Shown one piece after another: positions 12,001 to 27,000 of a stretch of DNA of 64,000 nt. The stretch comes from Saturnia japonica (taxonomy: Eukaryota; Arthropoda; Insecta; Lepidoptera; Saturniidae). The position numbers and the translations under genes were made by a program. Position 1 is the stretch's first letter. The number at the start of each line of letters is the position of its first letter. The notes under the pieces were generated by a model. It had not been told where the DNA came from. It was given only the letters and a program-made list of their open reading frames with translations, and ran no database searches. The DNA is taken from the NCBI GenBank assembly GCA_033032175.1, contig CM065332.1:853501-917500 (forward strand), in the 5' to 3' direction.

Positions 12001-15000
12001 CTTAAGAAATAATCTTTTTCAATTCATATAGAGACCTGCAAAATTTTCTCCGTAATAACTGCCACTTCTGGATGATTAACTGGTTGCCACATCGCGACTC
12101 TCTTGTTAGTGGTGACCGTCAGAGTTTTCAGCTGGTGGACTAATTTGTTGAGATGTTTTAGCAAACTGAAAACAATGAACCGGTGGCTCAGTGGTTAAAT
12201 ATTCAGAAACCATGTCGATCGATAAAAATAAAAGTATGTTCACTTGAGAGCCATTTTCTCTAGGCCTATCATGTAGGCTTAGGCCTTAGGCTACATAATC
12301 ACTTAATATTAGGTAAGATCGAGGTAAAATCTGTAAAGAAGTTAGAAAAGTGAATGGATAGAAATGGTGAAATGGCGATACAGAACTTAATTATTTTGTA
12401 ATTAAGGTGTTGGTAGCTTGAGACTTGAAAAATCTGCTTATTCCGGCGTTAGATTTAAATCCTAATTGGAAAGAAAACCTCATCCCAAAAAAAAGCGTAG
12501 CTAAAATTAAAACCTTAATTACAGATCTTGCAGTGGCCGAATACTGATCAGAGTTGAACCATTGACACTACAGAAACAGACGAAAAAGAAGCAGCATTTG
12601 AGGTTTAGTGTGCCACTGTGTTTGAGCATATTCATGCCAAAACAACAGCTATTGTTCACTACGTTTTATGTTTTCAGTACTGTGATGCTGTGGGAACTGT
12701 CTCCCGACTAGGGTGTTCCTTCTTTCCTACAACATGGAGTCCTTATGGCATAACGTGAAGAGACATTTGAACAGGCTGGCTTAACAGTGAAGACTGACGA
12801 TGGGTTGTAGTAGATTCCACGGTAGTCGCCAATGTTATCGGATCATACATTAGGTACAGTGTAGTCACTTTGTCGTGTTACGATAAAAGCGTTAAATGGC
12901 GATAGCGGGGTGGTAGGGATGACCAGTTCGACTAGGTCGCAATCACCATGCATGTGGTGAAAAGTCCGTAATAGTGACTCACTTTTGCGCGTCGCGTTTC
13001 GGGATGAGCCTGTGCATATCCAATTAAATTATTGCAGGCCAGTATGACAGTGGTGACCGTCGTTTGTTTACGATCTCTCTGTGGTTGTCGTTGTGTTAGA
13101 ATTGTACTGTGTTTACAATCAGGGGCAGTACCGTCAATAAAAAAAATGCTAACTGGGCAGTAAGCAAAAGTAGGAAAGTAGTGATTGTAATAAATACCTA
13201 ACCGGAAAAAGTATATGAAGGTAGGTTTTTAGGCAACACCAGATAGAGACTACTTTTACGTAAGCCCACTACACTTATTAACAGGTAACATGTAGACATT
13301 TTGTCGAGCTTGATGAAAAAATTGAAACCAACCGGTCCCTCTCTTCAGGAGCGGCGTTTTGCGCCCGACACGCTAGCTGTGCAGCGTAAGCTGTAAAAGC
13401 AGCCGGTAGCGGTTGCGAATCTGCACTCCCTGCAGCGCCAGCCACTGCACCTGCCAGTCTACTCCGCGCCCAGGGTTGCGCAGAAAGACCGCCGACGTTT
13501 TGCTTCTACGGAAAACAGCACGAACACTACTCAATTCCCATTTTTTAACACACATGAACTTCATCCACTATATTAGTTTCTTATTAAATCATTGCTACAA
13601 ACATAACAATATACCATAGCACCAATCTCCGAAGGGCTAAATACAGGTGTAATAACGTACACCCACAGTTTGCCGGGTATGTTTTTAGATTCCATATAAT
13701 AGGGGGCGAGTCTATTGCTATTAATCGCATACAAAGCCAAACTCCGATCTGTTGCTGAGAAGTTCATGGAAAACTCTGGTAATCGAACCCAAGATCAAGC
13801 ATAGCAGTCGCTCTTATGACTACTGGCCTAATGAAGCAGTTATAAAAAGATAAGTTATTAAAGATTATTCTAAATTATGCTTCTGGAATAGTTACCCTGG
13901 TTATAATAGCCTCGGATTCAGTATCAGGCACCAGTGACTTGATTACTTTGGTCTCTAGATTATCTAAGTCGTTTAGGGTTTCATCAAGAGATGCACTTTG
14001 TGCTCCTGATAACGCACTACGCGTGGCAAATCTACAAACACAACATACAACACATCTAAAATCTATGAAAACAGAACTAATAATATAGTTAAATTAGGCT
14101 CTAAGAGGACACTAATGAAATCAAAAGTTAAAACTTATTATTTAGAAAAATAAATATAGAAATTAGTAAAAACACTTCAACTGGAAGATTCTAGATACTT
14201 ACTGCAAAGACATTTAATATACAAATAACACCACGAACTTATATAAGAACAAAAAAAAACAATAAACAAATGGTTCAAATATAAATAAATAACTTAAGTT
14301 TATCGAATAGTAAAGATACAAGGGGCAACCTTACGAGTATATATTGTAATGTATGAGATTTTAATCTGTATAAAGCAAAACTCACCGCAGAAGATCACAA
14401 CTCTCGTTTAGTTGATGAACACGTGGCTGCAGCTCACCTTTTGCCTTCTCGTCTTCTAATTTCTCACTAGTCAATTTTATATGCTCAGCTCGTGACTCGC
14501 AATCCTAGAATGTTTTAGGTTTGTTATTTATCAATCTAATTAGTCTGTAAATATGTGAGAGTAAACCACCTTTTTACTTCCCGGCTTCGGTTACCATGCA
14601 AATACTGCTCTGTCCATCTTCCATTTTCACGCCTTGACATGTGTAAATTGCAAGCGCCGAGAAATATTGTGGTATATTATGTACAAAATTTTGGCATTTG
14701 ATGTTAAGTGCGTAACTCTTCAAAACAGAACATTGAACAATGAGCCCAAGTACTGTTGCTTTTGCGGAAGAATCTTGTGTGATAATGGGTGGTAGCCAGT
14801 TTCTAAAAGATATTTCATGAAACAAATTTAAAAAAGAAACTTATTTTACAAATAAATTCATGAATGATATACCTGAGCGAAGTGATCCATCTGAAGCAAG
14901 CCTTCCAGTGATGTTTCAACAATGTCATCTTCTTCCGGATTCATCAGTTTGAAGGCATGCTCGTTTATTTTGTAGCAATGTTCTTTAATATCCTGTAATA

Positions 15001-18000
15001 AGTAATCATTATCGCAGTCTGAATACAAAGATTAATTAGTACTAGCGATCGCCCTAAAGTCGAAATTCAACCAGCGACTTTTTGATCATACACTATTTTC
15101 TGTTTAACATTTACAGTATTCATTATATTAGTAACCGATATTATAGATAAACTTTAGCTCTCTGCACTCTTTCTCCATATAAACTTTAACCATGCCAAAT
15201 CTACCAGTCTTCCGTGCACGCAATACGCTTAAAAAGATTATAGATGACTTCCTGAACCAAACACATGGCCGACCCTTTTCCATTTCATATGAGGGATTTA
15301 TGAAAGGAAGTGTCATAAGATTAGCAAGCTCACCAAAACAAAAAAAAATAAAATAAAGCGCAATCCAAGAACAGCGTCGGCCATAGAGTATTGTCCAGCT
15401 ATAATATCCAACAGGGACCTCGCACCAAATTAAAGATCAACGAAATACAATAAGTAGTTAGATGAACAATGACTGGTTCTGGATCACAAACAGAGTCACT
15501 GTGACGGGTTATACCCACATACATACATACATGGCATCTAGCATCTGAATAGCAACTCTTAGCATTTCGTTCTTCAGCAAGTTTATTTGTGGACTTTATA
15601 TAATTATATTTACAACATAGAACATGATATTATGTATAAGTTTCCATCGGTAGTAAAAATTCTTAGATGTTTTGAAAGTTTCCAAAATTTTTTCTAATAA
15701 TTTAGCAATTTCTATATAGTATTGACCAAAATATTTACCCTAGAATTACAGCCATGGAAAAAGTCATTACAGTTAAGGCTATAGCCATTCGCTAGTCTAT
15801 ATTATAAAAATATGAAAGTTATAAATAAGTAATACCTCTATTTTTGATTGTTCTTTTGTTCCTTTTATTTCATTAGCTCTCTCGAGTAGTTTGTCTGCCT
15901 CCGTTGACACGTCTTGGATGAAATCCTAAGACAATCACACATATATGTATAGATCACTTTAAAACAAACACTAATCTTACCAACTTCACTGCAGAATTTA
16001 GATAATAATCACAGTAAGCTTATAACCATAATTTTTTGTAAATGTGAGATACTCATAAAAGATGAAAGCGATGACTGTTTTGCGATTTTTGATGAAGCAT
16101 AATAAATTTGATCATCAAATTAATATTAGTATCCGTTCTTAGATTTCATAAAGAGGATGGTATACACTCTATTTGTGGTTTATATCGGTTAACGCAGACA
16201 CAAAAAAACTGACTTTCACAACGCTACTTGCACTTCAATAAAGTTATAAAACTCAAGCTACAAATATTAAGTTTCCTCGCGATGCTTCCTTTCGCTGTCA
16301 GTTTATGTATTTATGAATAAAAAGTTGATTCTGATAAACTCGGTTGAATGATGAGACAGTTGCTACATCGGTATTTAACTGATCTTAACTGTTCGAGTAC
16401 ATCGACTATAATTAACATATTTAATAGTTACCCTCAAATCCACAACGTTAGATTGTTCTTGTCCTTCACGTTTCGGCCTGTACTGCAATAAAACTGTTTG
16501 CAGATTCTGAATTGCATTCTCCAAATTTCGCCTCTTGACTGTGTCCTAAGTTTTAAAAGATATAATTAAAATTTGTTGTTTGTTCTCTAGACCCCCTTAT
16601 AAAAAGCATATTTAACTGCGATTCTCGAAAACTGTATCTGCTGGCGTTATCATTACAGTTTGCAAATATCACGGCAAAATACTTTTGGTTGAATTGTATG
16701 ATAGTAAACATATAATTTTGTTCTATTCTGAAACTGCTAAATAGTCTTCTAGTTAGCAACGATAGCCCTTTGCTAATAGTTAACAGTAGCCTGTACTTAG
16801 ACCTGTAGTCCTAATTGACGCTAGTTACTAATGCCACGTCCCTTTTCACCGTCAATTCCAAGTTTAAAGCTTGTCATCTTTTATAGCAAATTCGTTAGCC
16901 TAATATTTATTTATTTATTATTTTATATTAAATCAGTTACAATTATTATTATTATTATTTTTACTTTAAATATTTATTGTTATTAACTTATACTTTATAT
17001 ATTTAACTTATACTAGTAGATATAAATAAAACACTTCATGCATAGTATGTATTTATTTTAAACACAGCGCAACACATAACTCTCTGGGCATTGAGTGAAA
17101 ATCAGCGCTCGAGGACTCAACCCCCTCCAGTATATATGCTGACTCGAGGCACTTTTGCTACACACACATGTATTCCATTAATTATTAAATTTTGTTTTTT
17201 TTCTTTCTACCTTTTTTTATTTTCTTTTGTTTTGTATGTGTAACAAATAAATGTCTTACTTTCTTTCTTAATTGGAATGAGTTGTAAGAGATCGGATGTC
17301 AGTAGAAATTTCTAACCACTGCTGAGCACTGCTGCTTCTTTGAAGATATGTTTGTCAGTGGTGCTAACGCAGTGAAGCCTTGCACAAATTCTAGATCTCC
17401 TACGTGAACTATCAGTTGGAGTACAACCAATATCTCGAGCTCGTATCCAATATTTGTATCTATAACGAATGATTGACAGACCTGGGGAGCACGACGGGAC
17501 GTATGCGCGGCGAGGTCAGCCTGTGTTAGCGCTTCAGAAAGCTGTTTCGCGTAGTCGTTGTATTTGTTACGCAGGCTCGCCGGTAAATCCATACACTTGG
17601 CCGTTTTCTGAAAGTTGTAAGCGATATTTCAATTATAAACAGTCACCAAGTTTTACAGATTTCTACAAACATCGTGAATATAATAAAGCAAGGTATTTTT
17701 TACTATTAGCTTGATTAATATTCATCCTCAAGTTGAACCTCTTTAACAAATACTTAGCAATGTATTGTCCTCTTTCTAGGTTTAGTTTGTAACCTAACAA
17801 TGACCTAACAATACAACATCGAAATTTTCGGTTATACTAAAAAGATTACCTTCGCATCGTCCATAATTTTGCAGGTCATATTCCTCAGCGGTGTATCTTC
17901 CACCACCAACTTGTCCAACTCACACTGCTGTCCTATATTCCCTCCCGTTACTTCCTTCTTTAACTCCTGTACCAGCTTCTCCAGGTTGTTTGTTTCTCTT

Positions 18001-21000
18001 GCTAATTTCTCGAATGACTTAGCTTGGTGAGGATCAGAGCACTGCGATTTCCACGAATCGGAAAACTTTTGCAAGTAGCTGGAGAGATCGTCGGCTGATG
18101 CTGTGAGAGCATCTTGACAAGTCTGTTTGTATATTGACGGAGACACCAACTGAATAAAAAAGTAATTATTTTAACACTAAAATAACAATAACTGTTAAAT
18201 GTTTTATAGTACCACGGCAATGTGGTGGTACTGTACTTGCTGGTAAGCACAGTACAATCGTAAAACAACAGTGACCACAAAAGGATCGGTAATCCATCGA
18301 CAGTCACCGATAAATGCTGGCCTACAAGCTTCTCCGGATTTGAATATACACTAGCTGATCCCAAAACCTGACAAACCAAAACGAAGTCACTGTGACGGAT
18401 GGTGGTCGTAGCCCAGTTGGGTACATATTTTTACCACTCCGATTATATACTAGTGTTACACTTGGTATATGGTGTCTCGATCCAGTCGGATAAACTTTTC
18501 TTTTCCATCACCCAACAAAAAATATGGACGCAATTTAGAAAAAAAAGAAAGAAAGAAGAAAAAAAAATAGAAAAAGAAAGGATGGGAAATCTTTAAATAA
18601 AAAAACGAAAATTACCATTAACAAAATTTAGACCTCGATAACTGCGTTACGTATTAACCAAAACTGTTTCATCTTTTAAATTGAGCCAAATTATAGATAA
18701 TTACGACATTTGATCAAAATCGGTTCAGTAGTTTCGGAGTTTATCCCGAACATACGTCGTGACGCGGGATTTTTATATACATAATATATATAAGATATGA
18801 CAATGTTTTTTTTTTAAATAAACATGATCGTTGAGATTAACTATATACTCGGACGCCACAACGATCGATATGAGCATAATAGCTTACATTGATATTTTGG
18901 TGAAAGGAAATATCGTGATCAAACCATAGCACCGTGGTAAGTCATTTTTTGGCTATCGGCTTTCCTCCAAGTTTAAAATGATGCCAACTTTGACAACAAC
19001 AAAACTGGTGGAGTTTAAGATAAAAACCTACCGTATAAATGGATTATAGAAATACATGTGACAGGAGCACCAAAAGCTAATGCTCAAAGTCGAAAATTGT
19101 AATAATGGAAAAAAATATTGATCCAGAAGAAAAGTTTGTCATAAATACAAAATTAAAACTCTATAATCTTTTATTTACATTATATTATTTTTTAAAATAA
19201 AAAAAAGTTACTGGCTGTAAATAATGCACATCAAGGTAAAGGGGGAGGTAATCATTAATCGGCTATATTTGGGTTTGTAGATCGTCGTCTCTTTCACACG
19301 TAGCACTAACAGTGCTGGAAAGCAGTAACGATACTGTACAGAGATGTAGACTTTTATTATCGTTATGTGTTTAGCGTTGTTGCCACAGTCTCACTAATCT
19401 TAAGTGACGATGTGGCCCAAGATGGTAACATGCTAAGTCTAGACTGGCTCTCAAGTGCAGCTGCTGGAATACATCTATTGGTGTTTGTCAACAGATTTTC
19501 TACTTCCTTCACCGAATGCTCAGGCTCATTGCAGGGATTCGAACTCACGTTGATCGACGCGGAGTCCGTATACTATCAACTGAGCCATAATTGCTCTTCA
19601 GCTCGATGTGCATTATTTACGACCGATAACTGTACTTAATTTTTGAGATATCATTGTTTCATGCAATTAACTTCATTATACATAATGTAGACAAGTTATC
19701 ATAGAAATGAATTTATTTTCGTCCTACTTAGCCGAATATACCTTTGCAGTATAAAGCAAATTGGTGGCTGCATTTACGGTGTCGACTCCTGCGGCCCACA
19801 CACCTTCCCACGTGGTCCTGCTCTCTCCCTCTCTCGTCAAGGCGTTGGCAGAGACATCCGTCGCTTGTACAGCTAACCGCGATGCGCTGTCACCTATCTC
19901 CTTCGCGCGTAGTATTATCTAATAGTTAACCAAAAATACCATTTACATCAGTAATGTTTACATTTCTCGATGGTCCATTTATCCATGTTCATGTCCATGT
20001 TATTTTTAATTTTACATTTCACTCGTACGTAATAAATAATTTTAAATGAAAACTATGCGTGAGGAAATGTCTTTTCCCAGAGATAAAATGTGAAGGGATT
20101 GAAAAACAACATAATATAAACATTTTTTATATTACCTCCTTTTGCAATGCAGCATCTGCATCAGTGCTGACGAAATACAATAATTTGGCAGATTCATTTC
20201 CAAAGACGATCGCAGCATCTTTAAGTTTCTAAAAAAAAATGGGCCGATAATTTCCTTATCCATACACTTACAGAAAGCAGAAATTCTTAACTTTACTTTT
20301 CAATAACTTAAAATGTGTTTATCATAACGTCTGAAGCAATAATCTACTATATCTTTGAATGTATTTTTTTTTTGTTTTTGCAGAAATTCGGTCTTGAAGG
20401 TGAACATGTATAATAGATGTACTTTAAATAAAACTAAACGTACCTCTTTGTCCTTTTTTGCAGACTCACAAACTTTAGCTGAAGCATCGCATAATCGCAG
20501 CATATCCTCCAAAAACAATTTCCTTTCTTCGTTGTTTAATGACGAACTAAAGGACTTACCGTCTGAAAAATTATACCATTTTAAATATCATGGACTCGTA
20601 AAAACACATTTGTTGAATACGGAACAAGAACAGAGTTTGATAATTAAAAAAAAAACATACGAATAAGGAATGCCGCATTTAATATATATATATATCTATT
20701 TTTCTATTTTGGATGAAGCAACAAATAAAGTTCCACTTTTTTTTATTTATTAGCGGGGCAAAATATTTCAAAATGGATAATTAGTACAAATCAATTCAAA
20801 ATGTAACGGCATTTTAGTCAGTATATTTAAAAAATCTATTTTGAGTAGAAATTATTTAAACGAAATACATATATGCCGTTTACGATAAATCTATTTAGAT
20901 GTCATCTGATATTATGTTACCTTCCACAATTGAAGTCATAAGTTGAGGTAGAGTAGTCATCGACTTGCACGCGTTAGGGTAATCTAATTTTTCAGCATCT

Positions 21001-24000
21001 GTAATATTATCCATTATTATTCTTCACTTACAGGAACTATGTATGACTTATTATTAGAAAATTATCTCTTTGGACCTTTTATTTTCGTTTACACAGTCGA
21101 CCAATAACCAAATACTTTTATAAATCGCAAAAAATTATAAGTTGTTTAACCTCGGTAAGGTTTTAGATTACAGAACTTAGCCTCAGAAATTGTTAACGTA
21201 TCATAATAATTTCCATTAACCTAAACTTTGATTACATAACCAAATGTGTTTTCATGTAATAGTAAGTATAAATTCATATTTCAAAGAAGTAATAATGAAA
21301 TTCAACTCGTAGAAATTGTGAACAATTTACTTACGGTTAGCAGTAATCAGTGATGCCACTTCCACGCCAGCCAAAGCTAGCTTATCTTCTATTTGGTCTT
21401 GTATATTTACCGCTTCACTAGTACTCACAGTTGGTCCAAGAACTGACTTATTTTCATATTTACACATCTAAAACATAGTTTCTAATTAAGACTAGAAATT
21501 GAGATGATAATGTGTTTTAGAGATATACACTCCGTGTATATCTGTCATGTATCAGATACAGGCCAAGCTCACAATGTAAACGAAAAATTCAAAAAAGATA
21601 ACATTTCTTAGTATTTAGAAGCCATAATAATTACTAATTGTTCTATTAATGAACCAAATGACCAAAAACCGCCTAATAAAATACAGCTGATGAAAAGACA
21701 CAACAAAGATGATTCCGTGAATATTTCCTAGAAGAAATCATCTTCCAAATAATAGAAAAAGAAGATGAACAAAAAGAAGATATTTACATTATTTTGAATG
21801 GTTAATTTAACATTATTTTATTAAAATAAAGTTTATGTAGATATTCTTGAAAGTAGCAACTCATGCATTATTCCAGATATCAAGTTATCATAGCAGTCAG
21901 TGGCCATACAAAATCAACCTCAAATAGGAGTTGTGTTCTTTATAGTTATTAAAAGATACTCCTAAAATTTGAAACGTTAAAACCTTCAAACCGAAACATG
22001 GCTAGTGATCGCATAATGGTAATGAATCAGCAACTCGCAATTTTGTTACTAACCGAAGTAATAAAATACTTACATTCTTCAAGTCGTATGCGGCCTTCTG
22101 TATAATCTTCTCTGCTTCATCAATAGACTGGACATACTGTTGATGAAGTCGTTTCTCCTTGTCATCGACACGCTTCGGTGGAATAGGAGGTGCGGGTCTG
22201 GTTTTATTTATCGAAGCGTTTGGTGCTTGCGTTTGAGCTGAGAAAGAATAAGAAAGATTCATCATCCGCTCATTAATGCCTGGTTCCTATAACAAACGAG
22301 TCGTCATTCTATATTCGCTACCATTCGTTTTTGAATTTATCGCAACGAGCTGTTACAGACGATCCTAAAACTTTTTACGTCTGCTACCAGCGACTAACGG
22401 TTGTCGGTTCGCCCGCATACCGAAGCCCTCCGAGGCGTCATTGCGTTTTGTTGTTACAGACAAGTTTATTTTGAATACAAATTTAATATAATGTACAAAA
22501 TGTTATATTTAATGCAAGTATACAAAAAAACGAAAATATATTGTCATTATAAAAAAATACTACTTTTTGGCGCTCGCTCTGTAGTGACCGAAACGCAACA
22601 ATGTCCAACCAAATAAACGAAACTTTCTCTTTCCTGACACTAATTACTTGTACTTACCCTAAACATAAATTTTGTAATCTTCTTATTGCATGTGCTAGTA
22701 TTGTATTGGTAGGTAACTTACATACATACCTAATTTAGTTCAAAAAATGTCAAATAAATTAAATACTCAATAAATTGGACTGATATTCTATTGTATTTGT
22801 TAATTAAATTATACAAAACTTAAAAATGTATGATCAAATACGAAGTGGCTTTACTAGTGGATTTAATACAAAGCAATCTAATAATTACTCGTAAGAATTC
22901 CGTCACCTCCAAAAACATAAAAGATATATTACCGATAAGGATTTCTTTGATAATTTTATTTAACGTCAAAAGTCGAAGTTAAAATAGGACAATTTAAGAA
23001 AGGCAGACTGAAACAATGGGAACAGATGTGTATATTTGAGCCACATTGTTTAAAGGAAACAAAAGGTTTTTTAATATGTTTAAGGTAAAAATAAGGCAAA
23101 CCGATTATACATTTAATTAAAGTTTATTCCAATATATTATGTATTATATAGTATTTTATTTAATATAACATTTATATGCAGGATAGGCATTGCGCAACCA
23201 ACACTACAAGATTCCAATAAATGCTAAATTCTTGTTTGGTCATTTCGTAGTAACACCACATTCTTCATCATAACTAGAAACTTCAATATAATTAATAAAT
23301 ATTAACGAAAACACGTAAAACAAATAGTCAACCGGCCGATTTCGGTCGGTAACCAAATCATAAACGTCTAGTAATTTTAACAACTTTTCGTTGTGTCAAA
23401 ATGTTTATGGAAACACTACAAGCGGTCATTCCCATACATTTTCCCTACTAGCCGTTATTCGTATCCCTCCCAACCATACGAAGCACGTCATTGGTAACTT
23501 AGCTGTTAAACCGCTTTCTATAGGAATGCTTTTAGCGTACGCCTGGTCGAAAATACTACCGTTGGTAAGCAAAACGAATCTTTGCTTATAGGAACCGGCG
23601 GTGAGTTGTGTTATCAATGTTAGAGTTTTTTCTAAATTGATAAACATTTTTTTACTCTGATTTACAATCTTCGTTATTATAATGTACATACCTTGGGCTT
23701 CTTCCAAACGCATGTTATCCAAGAAACCTTGGGTAAGGTCAACATTTTTTGCCTTACCAGGTATGGGATGCGCTATTAGCTTCGACGCTATAGCTGGTTT
23801 TACTTTGACACCAGATACACCAGCTGGAAATGATGTTGATGAATAAGAAAGATTCGGAAAATTAGCTGGTCTGCTATTTTGTTTTATAATGAAAAAAAAA
23901 ACACAAGGAGCAGTGGATAATATTGTAGGGGTTTTCTTCATTATGATAAGGGACAATTATATTAATATCTATTCTAAGAGTAGAAAACTCAAGAATGGGG

Positions 24001-27000
24001 CGTGGTTAGCTGTTTCACGTCGCTGCAAGCTCAGAGTGGTCGGGGAGGAGGTTGAGGTGGCGGCGGGCGCAGCGTACTCACCGCCTCGGTCACTTCGTTC
24101 TTGGCTTCAGGGATAGACGAGCGTTACACACTCGCGTAGTGATCTCGTAGTTACTAGTTATCCAATTTTGGTCGTTTAAGGATAATTGTTATTTTAGTTT
24201 GTTTTAATTCTATTTTTTTATATCTTCAGTTTTAATTTCTAATTCTATATAAATAAAACGATAACAGACTGACTGCCAACATATCAACACACAGCCCAAA
24301 CTACTGGGGCAAGGGCCGTTAAAATTTGCATGAAGCTTTCTTTTACACTGTAGCTGAGCACTAAGGAATAATTTTAAGAAATTCAACCCCTAAGGTGGTG
24401 AAAATAGAATGAAATTTTGAATGAAAACCCGTAATTTTAAAGACAGATCTATGAAAATTGGTATTTGGTGAGTGGTAGGTAGTGGTGGCATGATAAATTA
24501 ACACTAAATTTATGAACACGATAAATGACCCTAAACGCAGAATAATTGACCCGATTTTGGCTTACTTATAAACGTTGATAGCTCGCAGAAGAAACAGTTA
24601 TTGAGCCAGTGCATATTATCACAGCTTAGACTGGGTTATAATAGGGAAATATGTCTGGCTGTGATAATTACACTTTCGAACCTTGCACAGATTCTGTCTC
24701 TCTTGTAATAATGAAGTCAAAGAATATCAGAATAAAGTTAGGGTTCACCTGGTGGAATGTCATGGTACGATTTCCTAATCTTATTCAACATGTCTTCTAA
24801 ACGTCGTAGCTCTGTATCTAAAGCTCGACGCTGCTGGTTATCCGGTAACTTGCTCCATGATCTCGACAACAACTGACTTGCTGACCACAAACCATCTACA
24901 GAAGACAGTAAGGCCGACTGGCACTGAGGATCTGAGATTGATGGAGCCATCACCTAATACCATAAAAAATATGAAATTTTTAAGGGCTTAATGTAAATGA
25001 ACAAACAATTGATATTTAGTTGTTTCCGTGGTAAATGTAAGGTTGTATCATTTCTTAAGGATGTAGTAATTTTTAAATCGTATGAAATCTTAAATGCTGA
25101 GAGATGTACAAACATTAAGCCTGCCTTAAATTATAAGAGGAAAAGCATACTACTGTTTACACAATCTACGACTATGATTCAGTGTTTCCCGATCAAGTTT
25201 CTTGTCGGTTCTTCTCGATGGCTGGGATGTTTTCTGAACCTGTGGTAGTATTTTGACGTTTATTCATAAGTGCCTTCTTAGAGCTAAATTGTATAAAGAC
25301 TGTTATGATTTCGATTTAGTTAACGCTCGAGCTCGAGTTTTAAATTCTACTACGTGTTTATTATCCATCTTCAAACCGAACGCCTTTGCGAAGAATCTGC
25401 CGGTGTATTTCTGTAGTTGCACTTGAAGGCCGTTCTGGACTTTAACAATTTAACTGTATAGAATCTTTACCAGAAAAACAAAATATTATTAATAACCTGA
25501 GAAGCAGACAGAAATGCTTGTGTAGCATCAGCGACTTTTCCTCCCTCAGTATCCAGCTCCTGTCTTGTGTCTGCATCAGACTGTACTGCGAGCTGTTGTA
25601 CACTCGTTAACAGCTGGAACGCTGCACCGCAAGCACCCATAGATAAATCCATGATCTAGAAATTTTGCAGTTATCTCGATGTGTATTTATTATTCATAGT
25701 AGCATGGCAAATTGAAGATGCTGTTCCTGATGGTAAGTACAGTACAACGATGGTTGCCGCTGTCATGCCAACCTGCATAAATTTAAATGAATATGCACAG
25801 GCTGATCCCATAACGCGACATGCAAAAGCGAGTCAATATGATGGACTTTTCACCTTATGCGTGATGGTCACGACCCAATTGAAAAAACAACCCTACCACC
25901 CCGCTATCGCCATTTTGGCGATCCTCGTTCGTTACTCAGCAGAGTGCACAACGAGCAGGTGGGGATGACTAGAGCGTCCCGGTTTTATAGATGTAACTGA
26001 ACACTTTTAAGTAGAAATTTTATGTTACAAATATGCAAATTAATTAGAAAAATAAAATCATGCTATTTAACTGACCTGCTGACCCTTATCGACGTCTGCC
26101 TTAAGAGGCGGTCTGAACGCGTAAGTTAAGTTTCCTGATGCTGCAGCATACTTCTCCGCAGAGTCATTCAGTTCCTGGATAATATTAACAATAACATGAG
26201 AGGACAATCTCACACACGTCTCACGATAATTATTAAACTAATCATGTAAATGACGATTATATTATATCGTCCCGTGTTTTCATCGTATGTACTATCTCCA
26301 GGATTTTTTTACTGCGAGGCGTGTATAGTTTTTTTTAATTGACTTCAACAAGTGGCCGAGGTTCTCAGTTTGATTGTATTTTTTTATGGATGTTCAGGCA
26401 TAACTTCTTTGTTTATAAACTGTTTTAGATTATTATGTTTATTAGTTGGAAAGGGGATACCTCAAGGCGGTCCCATTTTAATTTTATTGGCCTTTGAATT
26501 TCAAACACGAAGATACACCAGGGATCTCTTCAAAATCATTGTAATTGGTTTCCTTTTTTGTTAAAAATTGTCTTGTTATGCTTAGCGTTTGATTGCCATC
26601 TCACCTGATGTTAGATGACGATGTAGTCTAAGATTGTAATCGACCGGAAGAAACCTATAAGGATTAGAGACAGATTTTTCACTTCAGATTTTACTAAATC
26701 TTGTCCTGGAAAGCGACGAAAGAAAGTAAGAAGCTAATTGTAAGGGAGAGGAGAAAACAATGACTTCTTTGATATCATTCCATTGTAAGGTTTTGGCTTT
26801 GTTTTTTTTTTCTACAAATATTGAGCTCCCCTGAGCTTCTTGGAGTTCAGTTAACATCTGATCTAAAAATGGAGCGTACGATCGAGATAAAGGTGAGAAC
26901 AGCTGCCAAGAAATTGGGGATACTCTTTAAGTTTAGGCGGTATTTCAAACCGAACCAGTTTCTTAGCTTGTATCAAGCACAGGTACGCTCTTGTATAAAA

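Larger units (their letters stand above)
17850..22237 (-). repeat. Cassette 7 (R1-R2-like unit, divergent)
   Basis: Exons G7 22074-22237, F7 21335-21467, E7 20921-20998, D7 20444-20562, C7 20136-20228, B7 19742-19918 and A7 17850-18149. Order and intron phases match cassettes 2-6, but sequence identity is low, B7 is 18 bases longer and A7 about 95 longer. With cassette 1 it frames the array, so it may represent an original, unamplified copy. Confidence 0.78.

Noticed and set aside
13373..13564. Open frame reading '[17 protein letters not shown]'
   Set aside because: Alternative frame of exon 67; only the other frame fits the phases of exons 66 and 68 and gives talin-like helix sequence.
15128..15316. 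62-residue minus-strand open frame in the intron between exons 63 and 64
   Set aside because: Has no helix-bundle character, no fitting splice signals and is not needed for phase between exons 63 and 64.
17041..17280. Possible small gene or terminator near 'tttattttcttttgttttgt'
   Set aside because: Only AT-rich intron sequence with poly-T runs; no frame or RNA motif.
18002..18379. 125-residue minus-strand open frame overlapping exon 60
   Set aside because: Wrong frame of exon A7 extended into a repeat; the frame of 17850-18149 matches the other A exons.
23426..23956. 176-residue minus-strand open frame as a single exon
   Set aside because: Only 23692-23823 lies between usable AG and GT signals and fits the phase of A6 and G7; the rest is chance open frame.
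24000..24130. GC-rich frame ending '[18 protein letters not shown]'
   Set aside because: Plus-strand, no domain, in an intron; probably part of a repeat.
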